DNA of 64,000 bases from Phaeosaccion multiseriatum (GCA_965112735.1 OZ218959.1:2418001-2482000), one strand, 5' to 3'. Counted from the first letter of the stretch, positions 24,350-36,709 are shown. A program made the numbers and translations. The notes: a model not told the origin generated them from the sequence alone.

Positions 24350-27300
24350 TCACTTGCTCGCTCTAGTGAGGTGGAAGGGGTGGTTTGCGTGCGCGGAGTC
24401 GGCCGACGCAGCGTCCTGGCAGTGAATGCACACCTGGTACGACGTGGGGCAGCCTAGGCAGGAGAAGAGAAGGCCTTCCACAGGGCTACGGCAGCGATCG
24501 CACAGCAGAGGGTAGCTGTGGGAGGGGGAGAGAGAGGGGGGAGTGGGGAGGGGGGGAGAGGGAGCGGGAATGGGGAGAAGAGAGAGGGATGAGAGGGAGA
24601 GAGAGAGGGAGAGAGAGAGGGGGGGGAGAGGGAGAAAGGAGCAAAGAGAGAGGCAGAGGCGGCGCGAGAAGTCAAAATCATCAGCGTAAACAATCCCCCC
24701 CAAAGGCGCCAAGCAGGGCATGTTCTCACTCACCCCGGCGCCAGGAAGTGCTTCCCCTTCTGTATCTCTCTCGCATCCCCCCCTTCCCACGCCGTCGCCG
24801 CCGTCGAGGTGCTAAGAAGGCAAAGGCGAGTTGCATCGTCCCCTACACCCCTGTATCGAGGGGCTGAAGACCAGTCGAAGCGACGCCCGCATCCGCCTTC
24901 GGTGCCACCCCCCCATCGCTGCTGCTGTATCACCAACTGCTGCCCCTGCCCCTGCTGCGGCGCTTCAGCGTGGATCGCCTCCTCGAGGCTCCGGCTTTCT
25001 CCCGGAAGCCCAGCAGTTGGTGATACAGCAGCAGCAGCAGCAGCATCCACATCGTTGCTCACAAGACAGCCTTGACCTTCGCCGCCGCACACCACCGAGT
25101 CGCACCCAGACAGGCGCTCGCAGAGGACGCCGCAGTACGGGCACAAGCGACAAGCCTGGGCCCTCCATTTGTCTCTCTTCACCACCTCCTCTTGCCGCTC
25201 CTGCGCCTCGCGAATGAGCTTGCGGTGCTGGGGTTGGTGTGATTCGAACTCGCTCAGGAGGACTTGAAAGCAAACGTCGTGCTCGGCCAGAGTGCGCAGG
25301 TACTCTTGCTTGCCTCTCTGCAGCCATGCCAGCCACTCTGCCGACAAACGAACAGCCTCTCTACAGGAGCAGCGGAAGTGGTACGGGGAGGCCCTGCACT
25401 GCTTGCAGAACTCAGTCAAGCAGCTGTTGCATTGCACCCGCTCGCCTGTTCCTCCTCCTCCTCCTCCTCCTCCTCCTCCCCCTCCTCCTCCTCCGCCGCC
25501 GCGGCCGCCTTCTGCCGCCATGAACCAGTTTCCGCAGCTTTCATTGACGCAAGCTGTCGCCCCCATGGAGGACAGAGCCCGCCGCTTCAGCAGCTTGCTG
25601 AATAGCAGCTCCACCTCCTCTCTGTCCTTCTCGTCCACAGTCGTCGTCGCCAGCCCCTCCGGAGCAACAACACCTCCAGCCGCAGCTGCCCCGGCCCTAT
25701 GCAACAGAATGAGACGCTCCATCTCCGCCTCTCCCATCTCGTGGTGACATCCACTGCCATCCTTCTTTCTACTGCCGTTCGCCAACGGGCATACGGGTAG
25801 CACTCCTTCGTCCCGGAGCAATGCGCGACAGTGGGCGTACAGGCAGTCGGTACAAAAGGCATGCTCTGCGCCGCACTCCACGGTAAACGTCCTCTGGTCA
25901 ATTCTCTCGTTGAGGCAGATGGGGCATGCTTCTCTGCTCCTTCTGTTGCCGCCGCTGCTGCTGCCACCACGGCCTACTCCTGCTGGTGCTGTTGTTGTCT
26001 CTGCAGCGGGATTGCTCCCCTTCCGACGGCTGCTCCTGCTGCCTTCACCACCTTGCGGAGGAGGAGGAGGAGGAGGAGGCTGAGGCTCCATGATCTCCTC
26101 CTCCCCGAGCAGCAGATTGACGGCCTCGTCAAAGCCCCCCCGGGACGCCTCCAAGGCAAGCTCCACCCTCTTCCTCTCGAATCCCATGGCCACCAACCGT
26201 ATGCAGTCCTCGTCCTTCCTCTGCGGCTCCTCCTTCTCCTCCTCCTCCTCCACCTGATGCTGCTGCTGATGCTGCTGCTGCTGCTGCAGGGGCAGCGGAG
26301 GCGTGGGTGGAGGCGCGCTGCCCAGGGCGGAGGCAGAAAAGACGCCCGGTAGGGCAAGAGAACCTCCTTCTCCTCCCCTCCCCCCTCTCCTACGCTCAGC
26401 CTGCGAGAATGAGTCCTTCTTGGACCCGTTCAGGCTCGCAGTATTCGTGTTATGGGCCTCGTCGCCGCCACTGCCGCTGCCGCAGCTACTACTGCAGCGG
26501 CGCAGGGCAACGGGCACGTACCGATTGGCTGGGCTGGGGCAGGCTTTCCCACCCTCACCACCAGCAGCAGCAGCAGCAGCAGTCACCGCATCGACATCCA
26601 CAGCGGGCGGGTCTCTCTTCTTCTCAACCTGAGGCTGCATGAATAACTTCGGCTGCACAGGCCGCGCAAGGTGGGGTGGACCAAAGGCACCCGGGGCGCC
26701 ACGAGAACCGCTTCCTCCTCCTCCTCCTCCTCCTTCTCCTCCTCCTCTCCCGCGCTCAGCCTGCGAAAAGGAGTCCCTCTTGGATCTTGGCGCAGGCCCG
26801 TTGAAGTACGCAGGGTCTATGTCCGACCCTGGCCCCCAGGTGGTGGTAGTGGGCGCCTCTTCGCTGTTACTGCCACTGCCACTGCTACTACTACTGCTAC
26901 AGCGGCGCAGGGCAACGGGCACGTACCGATTGGTTGTGCTGGGGCAGGCTTTCCCACCCTCACCACCGATGGCGCTTAGAGTCACTGGCTTGTCCCCGTG
27001 CTGAGGCCGCAGCAACAACTTCTGCTGCTTCCTCTGCTGAGGCTGTACCTGCTCCTTCTCCGTCCCTCGGCGACACACCCGCGGCAAGTATGCGTCTTTG
27101 GGTGCCGAGCGGGCTGAACAAGAGGCATGCTCGCCTACCGTAGCGCCGCCCCTGTTTGAGTCCTGCTGCAGCAGCCGTGGAGCTCCTGCGGCCTCCTCCC
27201 CCTCATCCTCCCCCTTTCGTTCTTCCTTCTCCTCCTCCTCCTCCTCCTCCTCCTCCTCCTCCCCCTCATCCTCCCCCTTTCGTTCTTCCTTCTCCTCCTC

Positions 27301-28758
27301 CTCCTCCCCCTCCTCCTCCTCCTCCTCCTCCTCCTCCTCCTCCTCCTCCTCCTCCTCCTCCATCCTTCTCCTCTCCTCCTCCTCCTCCACCACCACCTCC
27401 TCCTCCTCCTCCTCCTCCTCCTCCTCCTCCTCCTCCTCCTCCTCCGTCCTGCTCCTCTGCTCCTCCTTCTCATCTTCCTCTATCCTCCTCTTCTTCTTTT
27501 TCATCCTCCTCTTCTTCTCCTCCTCCCCCGTGTGCGTCGGGTTGGGGCAGGGTAGCGCTTGAGACAGGGGCCGAGGCTGCGGCTGGATAGGCTGCTTGTT
27601 GGCTCTGGCCGCAAGGCTCAGCCGCAGACAGTCGCCCTCCTTGAGGTCTTGGCAGCTCGTGACCTGCCGGAGGTGAGGATAAAGCGAATAGCATACGATG
27701 GTAGCCCATGGATAAGAATGATGAAAAATGCGATCTTCTGGTGTGGGTGCCCAAGGTGGGAAGGGATGGGAAGAAGAGAATGAATACAAAGCCGACTTGT
27801 CCGCCCCCCCCTCCCCCCCCCCGCCCAACACCCCACACTTACGTATTGCGATACATACCTCCACGTCGCGACGAAAGACTTTGACGGTGGGCCCGCTGCC
27901 CCAGCTCTGGGCCGAGAGGGCGGGGGGGCAGCCCACACTGGCCAGTGCCGCCCTTACGAAGCCGTCGAACGAGCCCCGCAGAGAGTCAACCTCGACCAGC
28001 TTCCCACTTGCCGGGCTCATAAGGCCCTCTACGTAGACGCGCACAGCGACTACGCCTTCCAAGCATGCTACGACTCGAGCGCACCGCCACAGCCATGGTA
28101 GTCTTTCGTCGCTTCGTCGCATCGTCACTGCCATGGTAGTCTGCATGTGGATGTTGGCCGTCAACGGGACGAGACTTCTGCGCTCGACAGGGAGGGTAGG
28201 ATTCGCATGGAGGTACAGCTCAAGGGGAGTGGCCCGGTCGCGCGGAGAGAGCATTTCTCTCCGGATAAGGTCCTTCAGACTGTCCATGCCGCGTCCACGC
28301 ACTTCTGGGGGCATTTGCAGTTGTCTCCGCTGCCCCGTCAGGCCGAGTTGAGCAGTAAAGGACAGGCCAGAGCCCCCCCCCCCCGCCTTCGCCGGAAGAG
28401 ACGACTCAACCGCTCCTCTTACGTCCTGGTCTTGTGGCATCCCTCGCTCGCTCTCCTTCCCATCCACCCCAGCCCACTCCACGGTCTCCTCCTGCCGTCC
28501 ATCAGAACGCACCCAGACGCCGGAGAACGCACCCACATCTCTACTCCCCCCTATCCCCCCCTCCGTGGCGGAGACTTTGGCCTCCTCACCTCCACTGAAG
28601 TGCCGTCTTTCAACCAGCACAGGAGAATCTGCCCCCCCCCCCCCGCAGTCATCTTGCGAGTAGTCCTCGTCGGTAAGGAAATCGTATTCATCCTCATCGT
28701 CGCTGCTCCCTCGCTGGCTACTGGAGTGGCTGTTGTGGAGTCCCTCCACATGTATCAT
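24350..28758 (-). CDS. UBA-RBR-ZZ E3 ubiquitin ligase
   Basis: Exons are 28758-27859, 27663-24734 and 24515-24350, 3996 nt in total, 1331 aa. An acidic N-terminus is followed by Glu-rich and Ser/Gly-rich linkers. A UBA domain lies near residue 781 (IRLVAMGFERKRVELALEAS). RING1 is near 879 (CPICLNERIDQ...CGAEHAFCTDC). IBR is near 1009 (CNSCLTEFCKQC). Rcat is near 1137 (CPYCGVLCERLSGCDSVVCG), where the Cys of SGCDS aligns with the ubiquitin-accepting Cys of RBR ligases. Rcat is then interrupted by about 50 residues before GGCGRRFDW. The last exon adds a ZZ-type finger (CDRCRSPVEG...CLGC...CIHC...HANHPFH). RBR enzymes pass ubiquitin through that Cys to substrates. The substrate and cell location are unknown. 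Confidence 0.88.
24922..25031. repeat. Inverted pair of TTGGTGATA words inside the Rcat insert
   Basis: A copy in reverse orientation (24922-24942) and one in forward orientation (25011-25031) face each other 68 bases apart. Each is about 21 bases and the two are perfect reverse complements. Both lie in the coding insert of the RBR gene. Confidence 0.9.
27219..27445 (+). repeat. (CTC)n coding for poly-Glu
   Basis: CCT/CTC microsatellites with a duplicated internal block (the CATCCTCCCCCTTTCG segment appears twice) encode a Glu tract in the RBR gene. Confidence 0.85.
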
Positions 28759-29458
28759 CGCTGCAATGTCCGCATCTACAAGTGAGTGTGAGTTGGCGGA
28801 GTTGAGGTTGGGAAAGAAAAAAAGCGAGGAAGCTGAAACTCAAACGAGTCCTGACGCCGGTCCTGACACCAGTGACTGGAGAGAAGACGGTGAAAGCCAG
28901 GGCCGTCGCGATATCATCCCCCAGCTAACAAGAGCAAGAGAGGAGGCAGCGCTTCACAAAGGAAGGAACCCTTATTCCCTACTGACCGAGGTTGTCCACT
29001 CGCCCACCGCTCACTCACGCGCTCACTCGGGACGGGAGGCAGCAGGTAAGGCCGGTGTTCGCTGCCCCGCGCAGTGGAGTAAGAGGGACAAAGCACGGGC
29101 GGGACACGAGCAGCATACTGATACACAACCAGAACGCGGTGCATTTGGATCGATAGCTCTCGAGACGTATCTCACTGACACTGATAAGGGAGGGCTTGCG
29201 CCTCATCCTGAAGCGTCAAACCCGCCCTGATCAGGATCTGTTGGGAGATTTATCTCTCGGGGACTTATCGCGCCAGACGCACCACAGGTTTACGGTTCAG
29301 TACGCTGGCCGCGCTTGTGACACGTCGTCTTGAGTGTAAGGATCGCTTGCAGTGTCCGGATCGATGTGTGAAACGTGTGGGGTGTGCAGAGCCCAGGGCA
29401 CTGGGGAGAAGGAAGTGGGTAGGGCACGGGAGGGAGGGGAGGGTCGAGGAGTACGACC
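28759..29458. promoter_or_regulatory. Divergent 5' region between RBR ligase and CCT4
   Basis: The two genes start in opposite directions here, so both promoters are expected. The RBR reading frame stays open for a few codons above the chosen ATG at 28758. No core element was identified with confidence. Confidence 0.4.
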
Positions 29459-29913
29459 ATGAAGGGGGGAGCGTGTGTGGTACAGTCAGGGGTTTGAATC
29501 GCTCTCTTCTCTGACTTTGGCTTTGGGGGGTGGAGGAAAAATAGACCACTCACTGACCACTCACTCCCTCACGCACTTGGTGGGGGCGAAGAGGTATCCG
29601 GCATCAGTGTACTTAAAGTATAGCTTTGGAAAGGGATGTAGTCCTTCTCCACTATTGGCGTAACCCCACCCACCCACTCACTCACTGACCATTGCCCGGC
29701 GTATACCCACACCCTACAGAGGCCCGCGGCAGCTCCGGCGCCAGCCACGACAGAGATGGTAGCCATATCAGGGGAAAACTTTAAGGACACCCAAAAGAAT
29801 AAGGATGGTAAGGGGCTGAGACGGGGGGTAGACACGACTGAACCCAAGCCACTCTCTCAACGCCCCCGCCCTATCGCCTTCCCTCTCACCGCTCCCTCCC
29901 ACCGTCCCACCCT

Positions 29914-29958
<45 letters not shown>

Positions 29959-32900
29959 AACGCTCCTTCACTCCTCCCCCTCCCTACCTCCCTCCCTCCC
30001 TCCTCTTCAGTCCGCATCGCGAACATCATCGCCGCTAAGGCCGTGGCGGATGCGATCCGAACGTCCCTGGGCCCAAGAGGGATGGATAAGATGATTCAGA
30101 AGGGAGATGGGGACGTCATCATTACCAACGATGGCGCTACCATCCTTAGTCAGATGCAGGTACGCACGAGATGGAGGACGGAAGAGTAGCCAGTGATGCT
30201 GCTGTGTTAGGAGGGGGGGGGGGCATCAGCTTTGAAAACTGCTACTCTTTCCGACTTTGGACCCATCGCCTGCCTGGGGACGAAGATGCTGAGCCTCCTG
30301 CCTCCTGTCGACATATTCTCCTTCTCATCGTCCCTTCTCTTCCTCTCTCGTTCTCTCCCTCCCTCCCTCCCTCCCTCCCTCCCTCCCTCCCTCCCTCCCT
30401 CCCTCCCTCCCTCCCTCCCTCCCTCCCTCCCTCCTACCTCACAGGTATTCCACCCCACGGCGCAAATGCTAGTAGAGCTGAGCAAATCGCAGGACATCGA
30501 GGCCGGAGACGGTACCACTTCTGTAACGGTTATTGCGGGTGCCCTGCTGGACGCGTGTAACGAGCTTTTGGCCAAGGGCATCCACCCTGTGCAGGTGGCA
30601 GAGAGCTTTCTGGCAGCCTCGCAGAAGGCGAAGGAGATTCTGAGGGAAATGAGTGAGCCGGTGGACTTGGCAGTAAGGGACAAGCTCATTCAGGCCGTGA
30701 ATACGTGTTTGTCGTCTAAGGTGAGGGAAGGGGGTAAGGGAGGACAAAAGGGAGAGAGAGAGGGAGAGTGGGGGAGAGTGGGGGAGGGTCTGGGTGGGGG
30801 GGGGAGGGAAGAGGGAGAGTAAGTTGGCGGAGGTGTGGGGAGTAGACGCTTCCTCGCGCGGAGGTGGAGAGGGAGGAGAGAGAGGGCTCGCTTGAGCTCT
30901 CTCCTTCCTTTTCCTCCTTATTTGCTCTTCTTCTTCTTCTTCTTCTTCTTCTTCTTCTTCTTCTTCTTCTTCTTCTTCTTCTTCTTGTTGTTGTTGTTGT
31001 TGTCACGGGCTTCTAAGTCACCACGTAAACAACATGCTGGCTCATTCCCTCACTCACCCACCCACTCACCCACCCACCCACCCACTCACTCACTTACCCA
31101 CCCCCCTCCCCGCAATGCGCACAATACCCTATCACTTACACCACACATTATGAACAATACCCTATCACTTACACCACACATTATGAATCATATACATGAA
31201 CATGGAACATGTTCAGGTAGTGAGCCAAAACAGCGACACAATTAGCCCCATCTCCGTGGACGCTGTGCTCGGTGTGATTGACGCGGAAACCGCCACCAAT
31301 GTCGACCTACGCGACATTAAGATCTGCAAGCAGCTGGGCGGCACCATCGACGACACGGAGCTCGTACACGGACTCGTGTTTGAGAAGGGAGCAAAGAAGA
31401 GCGCAGGTGGGTAGTAAGTCAATGGGTGGGTAGTAAGTCAATGGGTGGATGGGTGGGCTGGTGGGATTTTGTGTGGGTTGAGGAGCACAGGTGGAAGGCT
31501 GGGTGGCTCAGAAGAAAGCATGGGCTCAGAATTTTGATTTGACTTTTGGGGGTTCATATTTTCGTAGGAGATGAAACAAACTGACTCTGAAACTTGAACC
31601 GGAACTCGACCAACCACTACAACAGGAGGGCCCACGCGGGTTGCCAACGCCAAGATTGGTCTGATTCAGTTCTGCCTCAGCGCGCCCAAGACAGACATGG
31701 AGAACAATGTGGTGGTGTCAGACTACGCTGCCATGGACCGCATCCTCAGGGAGGAGCGTAAGTACATCCTGGGACAGTGCAAGAAGATCAAGAAGGTGGG
31801 TGCGTTGGTGATACAGGGGTGGGGTGGGGGTTGAAGAGACAAGACCAAGCATTTTGCACTGATGAGAAAGTTTTTGAACCGCCAAGATACATGGGCGATA
31901 CCCACAGTCTTTGCCGACTTCCCTCTGAGCATATAAAGCGTTTGGACCTTGTCGGTTAGTTATGGAAGTTGGAGTGGAGGGGAGGAGCGGTGGAGATAGA
32001 CCAGCCTTGCACTGATGAGAAAGTTTTTGAATCGCCAAGATACATGGGCGATACCCACAGTCTTTGCCGACTTCCCTCTGAGCATATAAAGCGTTTGGAC
32101 CTTGTCGGTTAGTTATGGAAGTTGGAGTGGAGGGGAGGAGCGGTGGAGATAGACCAGCTTTGCACTGATGAGAAAGTTTTTGAATCGCCAAGATACATGG
32201 GCGATACCCACAGTCTTTGCCGACTTCCCTCTGAGCATCGCACACATGTCTACTACTCCTGTACACTCATGTACGCACGCACCTGCTGCAAGCCTGCGCT
32301 TCCATGCCATACACGTGCTCTTGTTTCACTCTTCGTTAGGAACCATTCCACCTCAGCAACTCTGCACCTCTGCACTACTCCCCACACGTGACTCCCTCCC
32401 TCTCCCTCGCCAACCCACCCCCCCTCCCTCCCTCCCTCCCTCCGTCCGCCCCTCTCCCTCTCTGTATGACCAACAGGCGGGTGTGAATGTGCTCCTTATC
32501 CAAAAGTCTATCCTCCGCGACGCCTACAACGACCTGAGCCTGCACTTCCTCGCCAAGATGGACATCATGGTAATCACAGACATCGAGAGGAATGACGTTG
32601 AGTTCATCTGCCGGACGCTCGCGGTGAGTGTATGCGTGTATGAGAGAGAGAGAGAGGGGGGGGGGGGGCGAAGACAAGAGGCGAGAGACGCGGGAAAGTA
32701 GAGGAAAGAAGGGGAAAGATGCTCATGCCCCAGCCTACATTCTTGATTTTGTTCCTCTCTCCCTCACCCCCGCCCTCCTTCCCTTCCTCCCTTCTCTCTC
32801 TCACCCACACCCACACCCACCCCTCTTCCTCTCCTCTCACACAAACAACATACACCCAACATGCACATCAACCCAGTGCCAACCTGTAGCCCACGTTGAC

Positions 32901-33476
32901 AGCATCTCTCCCGAGAAGCTGGGCACGGCAGAGCTCGTAGCAGAGGTGTCCATGCCCGGTAGCGGCCACAAGGTGGTCAAAGTAACTGGCGTACCTACCT
33001 CAGGCAAGACCATGACCGTCCTCATCCGCGGATCCAATAGGATGGTCCTGGACGAAGCGGATCGATCCATCCACGACGCACTCTGTGTGGTGCGATCGCT
33101 GGTCAAGGAGAGGTTCCTCATAGCAGGGGGGGGGGCGGCGGAGGCAGAGGTGGCGCACAAGTTGGCGGGTTGGAGCAAGACGCAGAAAGGCATGCTTGCC
33201 TACTGTGTGAGGAGGTACGCCGAAGCGTTGGAAGTCATACCGTACACGCTGGCGGAGAATGCGGGGATGAACCCCATAAACTTGGTGACCGAGCTTCGGG
33301 CCCAGCATAGTTCGGGGCTGACAGGGGCGGGCATTAACGTCCGACAGGGGCTCATCAGCGACATGTACGCCGAAGGTGTGGTGCAGCCGATGCTCGTTAG
33401 CCTGAGCGCCATTCAGCTCGCCACAGAGACGGTCACGATGATTCTCAAGATTGACGACGTGGTTGCCGTCATGTGA
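29459..33476 (+). CDS. CCT4: T-complex chaperonin subunit delta
   Basis: The coding exons give [44 protein letters not shown], a central apical domain and the C-terminal [19 protein letters not shown]. These are hallmarks of the CCT4 subunit of the cytosolic TRiC/CCT ring, which folds actin, tubulin and other proteins using ATP. Secure exons are 29718-29807, 30011-30159, 30445-30720, 31217-31406, 31626-31795, 32477-32623 and 32877-33476. From the internal ATG at 29756 this is 1584 nt, 527 aa. The frame extends upstream as [13 protein letters not shown], typical of CCT4, to an acceptor at 29717, so a short first exon is likely. An ATG at 29459 with donor at 29480 fits in phase but is only a candidate. 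Human CCT4 has 539 residues. Confidence 0.95.
30355..30433 (+). repeat. (CCCT)n before CCT4 acceptor
   Basis: About 19 CCCT units end roughly ten bases before the acceptor of the exon starting at 30445. They take the place of the polypyrimidine tract. A (TTC)n array at 30929-30989 lies in the next intron. Confidence 0.9.
31852..32240 (+). repeat. 152-bp tandem repeat in a CCT4 intron, about 2.5 copies
   Basis: Units begin with TTGCACTGATGAGAAAG at 31854, 32007 and 32159, spaced 153 and 152 bases apart. The third copy breaks off after CCTCTGAGCAT. Copies are nearly identical, so the duplication is recent. The first two contain AGCATATAAAGCG. The array lies in the intron between 31796 and 32476. 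A TTGGTGATA copy is at 31805, just before the array. Confidence 0.92.
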
Positions 33477-34191
33477 TGTGATTGGTGATACGGATGGGGT
33501 GATTTGTGATTTTGACACAAGAGAGGGAGGGGGCATCTTTTCTCTCGTCCGTTCTCTTTTCGTGTTTGGTTTGTTTTGTTTTTTTCCTGTGAGTCGTTCG
33601 ATGTTGAACGCTCTGGAATGGAGCGTAAAGTAAGACACCAAATATACCGATACGGAAAGGGCATGGATGAGGTATATATGCATATGTTTGGGATGGGTGG
33701 GTGGTGTAAGAAGCCTCGGGTGCACACACACACACACACATGCTGCTTCTTTTCAACATAGGCAGCAGGCAGTCAGGCAGTCAGCCAGTCAGCCAAGTAG
33801 AGCAGGCAGCAAGGCTCTATCCACCAATCCCCCCTTAGCCCTGCCAGACGGTTTCGATCCCTGCTTGCCGCCCCGGTCAGGGATGGAAGGTTCTTTCTTC
33901 CCTCATCCTCTCCTGGTGTCCAAGTCTGCGTCGTGGTACGCGGTGGTACGCAGTGGTACGCTCGCTGTGCTCGCTCAGGTCGAAACTCTAGTGTCTCTTT
34001 CTGCCTCCCAATCTACTCTCTTGATCCTTCCCTTGAAGGTCTGAAAGACGTCCCTCGTGAGACCACACCCGCCGAGCTTCATCCTCCTTCCTCGAAAGCT
34101 TGTCCGACTGACAGTGACTGGCAGTGGTGAGGCATTGAGCCACGGTCAGGCCACACACGTCCCAAAGCCTTGCGACACTCTTCTCTCTCTC

Positions 34192-34247
<56 letters not shown>

Positions 34248-34609
34248 TCGATTTCTTGCATCCAGTGCCGGAGTGGTGGGAGGGTCGCGAGCAGCAGGGT
34301 GGCTGCCCTGCCCTGTCCTGCCGACACGTGTATCGCAGCGCAGACCGAGCGAAGAGCCAAGAGCAACCAAGAGCCAAGAGCCAAGACTCAAGAGAGCCGT
34401 CGTCTTTCTCTCGGTCCTCTCGTCTTCTGCCCCCCTGAGCCGAAGGAAGGCGCGCACACATGATGCTGATGAGCTTCATCAGATTTGCGCTACCCTACGC
34501 ACCCACAGCACCTCCAGCAGTGGATGGCAGTGGAGGATAGCGGATGGCAGCGAGGGCCGGCCAGCGGAACCCCCCTTGGCCAAGTCTGCCTTGTCTGCCT
34601 CATAATCAT

Positions 34610-34665
<56 letters not shown>
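33477..34665. other. Tail-to-tail intergenic region, CCT4 to METTL22-like
   Basis: Both flanking genes end here. It holds a TTGGTGATA copy a few bases past the CCT4 stop, a CA run (33722-33740), a (CT)n tract (34188-34240) and an (ATC)n tract (34605-34670) that reaches the METTL22-like stop. A short sequence, TACGCGGTGGTACGCAGTGG, is locally repetitive near 33938. No coding gene is supported. Confidence 0.6.
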
Positions 34666-34669
<4 letters not shown>

Positions 34670-34670
34670 T
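34605..34670 (+). repeat. (ATC)n trinucleotide array
   Basis: About 20 ATC/TCA units lie immediately downstream of the METTL22-like stop codon (gene on the minus strand), so they are in its 3' UTR. Confidence 0.9.
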
Positions 34671-35857
34671 GAGCCAACGTGACAATGTATATCAACTCTG
34701 AGGCGCTGGCGGCCTCGAACACGTCCGTGTCTGGCGACGCCCACACCAAACCACGCTCCGACATGGCATCCAGGACAGTGGAGATGGACACATTCCGACG
34801 AGCGAAGGAGAGCAGGAAGCGACTCTCCCCTGGGGCGCGCTGAGCCAGCAGACTCCGCACAGTGTCGAAGAGAGGCTGGACAGCTTCCTCTTCGTAAATC
34901 ACATCAGCGGCCAGGATAAAGTCCCAGCCCTCGCTGAAGCGGGCGAGAAAGGCGTCGTGCTGGCCCCATGTTAACTCCTCCACTACTACAGTTCCACTAC
35001 CACCACCACCGCCAGGCTCACCACACTCACCGCACCCATCCCCACCCTCGCCATCGCCCTGTTCATTCCGTCGATGCTCGTGGTCACCTTCGCCCCTCCT
35101 TGTTCTGTTGCCGCTGCTGTTCCTCCTCCAATTTGCCTCGAGTGCATTTTGTGCCTCTGTCCCAAACTCTGGTCCGCCGTCTGTGAGGCACACGTCCCCT
35201 CCGACACCCCCTCGCCTATCACACAGCTTGGCAGCCAGGATGCCGCACAGCCCCAGGCCGCTGCCCAGTTCCAGCGTCCGGGTCTTGGTGTGGCCGAACC
35301 ATTCCCTGTGGAGGTATAGGAAGCGAGCAAGCTCCTTTGCCGCCCTCCACACTGTCAGCCCGGTGCTGGCCAATGTCTGTCCCAGCTCCGGATTCACCCC
35401 CTCCAGCTCAATCTGTCGTTGAATATATTGCAGGTGGTGAGAAGGGGGCAATGCTGCCAGGAAACACGACAACGTGGCGTGCTTGACTAGAGCCTCTCTC
35501 TCTATACAAACGTCGTGGGGTGTGTGATACGCCTACGTACCACTATCGCCTCCTCATCCTCTCCCTCTGCTGGAACTTCCACATCGACATCGCCGTCAGC
35601 GCCCCCGTACACGAAGCGGAAGACGTGATTCCTCGGCTTCGTATCGAGCTGCTCCTGGATCTGGAGGCGGATATTACCTCCCTGGCTTACATCAATGTCC
35701 AGATCACTGATTGGTTGGGAGAGGGGAATGGGAATTAAAGGATACCGAGGAAAAGGGAAAAGAGAAAAGAGACCTACCTCTCGAGTGCGAAGTCCTGGAG
35801 AGCAAGCAGGGCGGCCGAAGACAGGCCGAGGTCATCCTCTGAAGCCTGCTTCTGCAT
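34666..35857 (-). CDS. METTL22-like protein lysine methyltransferase (Methyltransf_16)
   Basis: Exons are 35857-35778, 35706-35541 and 35412-34666, 993 nt in phase, 330 aa. The SAM-binding motif I is TRTLELGSGLGLCGILAAKL; the post-motif is ILAADVIYEEEAVQPLFDTV. The upstream segment GLTVWRAAKELARFLY is typical of the METTL21/22 group of class I methyltransferases, which modify lysines of other proteins. IVIE at the exon 2/3 join also recalls METTL22. A Gly/Glu/Arg-rich insert of about 45 residues lies mid-domain. The frame stays open above the chosen ATG, so a longer N-terminus is possible. METTL22 itself is the best guess among close relatives. The target protein cannot be told. Confidence 0.82.
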
Positions 35858-36471
35858 CGTTTTGTTGTGTTTTTTTCGGGTCGCTTTGTTGTGTTTGTTC
35901 CTCCCTCGCGTGTTGGTTGTACAGTGTAGTCTTTTGACAAACAGCCAGTCTGCTTCTTGCTTCTTCTTCTGCAGCGTTGATGGCGTAGGCCAGGGTCCCT
36001 TTGATGCAGATGTAGGCCAGTTGAGAAGCTGTGAGGTGAGCAAGTGGGAGGGGAAGAAGGCGAGAAGGGGGAGGAGGAGACATTGGGATTGGCTCTCTCC
36101 CTCTAAGAAGCGGCGGGAAGCGGGAAGGCGGAAGGTAGTGAAGTGGTGGCGTCTTCTTCTTGATTCATATCCCCCCGTTGCTCCAGTGGTAGGTCGCAGC
36201 AGTCAAAGCCCTTTCGCACTTTATCTCAACCAATTACACTTTTCCCGCCTCTCCCGCTGTCCTCACTCCCCACCCTCCACGAACCCGAAAAAAACTCCTC
36301 AGCTTCAAAGGAGGGGCTACGAAACTCTCCTTGAGAGTAGAGAGGTTCAAAGGTGGGGTGAGGGGCTGGGGCCAAAGAGCGACGGTGCGGCGTACGCACT
36401 GAAGGGAAAGGGGAGACAAGAGAGGAGAGTGCGAGAGAAAGACCCGGCTATTCTTGGCTTAAAGGGCAACC
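35858..36471. promoter_or_regulatory. Divergent 5' region between METTL22-like and REV1
   Basis: The start codons are 614 bases apart and divergent. On the minus strand two overlapping frames are open at 35860-36043, one with ASQLAYICIKGTLAYAINAA after a possible acceptor. It could be a 5' exon, but no family was recognised. Confidence 0.4.
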
Positions 36472-36661
36472 ATGATTCGGCGAGTGGTGACGGAGTCGGA
36501 CACCCCGCTCAATGAGCATCATGAGGGCAGCATCAAAACGTACATGCAGCACAAGATGGCAAAGCTCCGCACCCAGGAGGTGGACAGGTGGCGGGGGACC
36601 AACCAGAGCAGCTTGCTCAAGGACGTCGTTGTCTGGGTAAGAGTCGAGAGGAGCGAAGAGA

Positions 36662-36709
<48 letters not shown>

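Noticed and set aside
36150-36250. tRNA-like GTGGTAGGTCGCAG segment
   Set aside because: No matching T-arm or acceptor stem could be found at the required distance.
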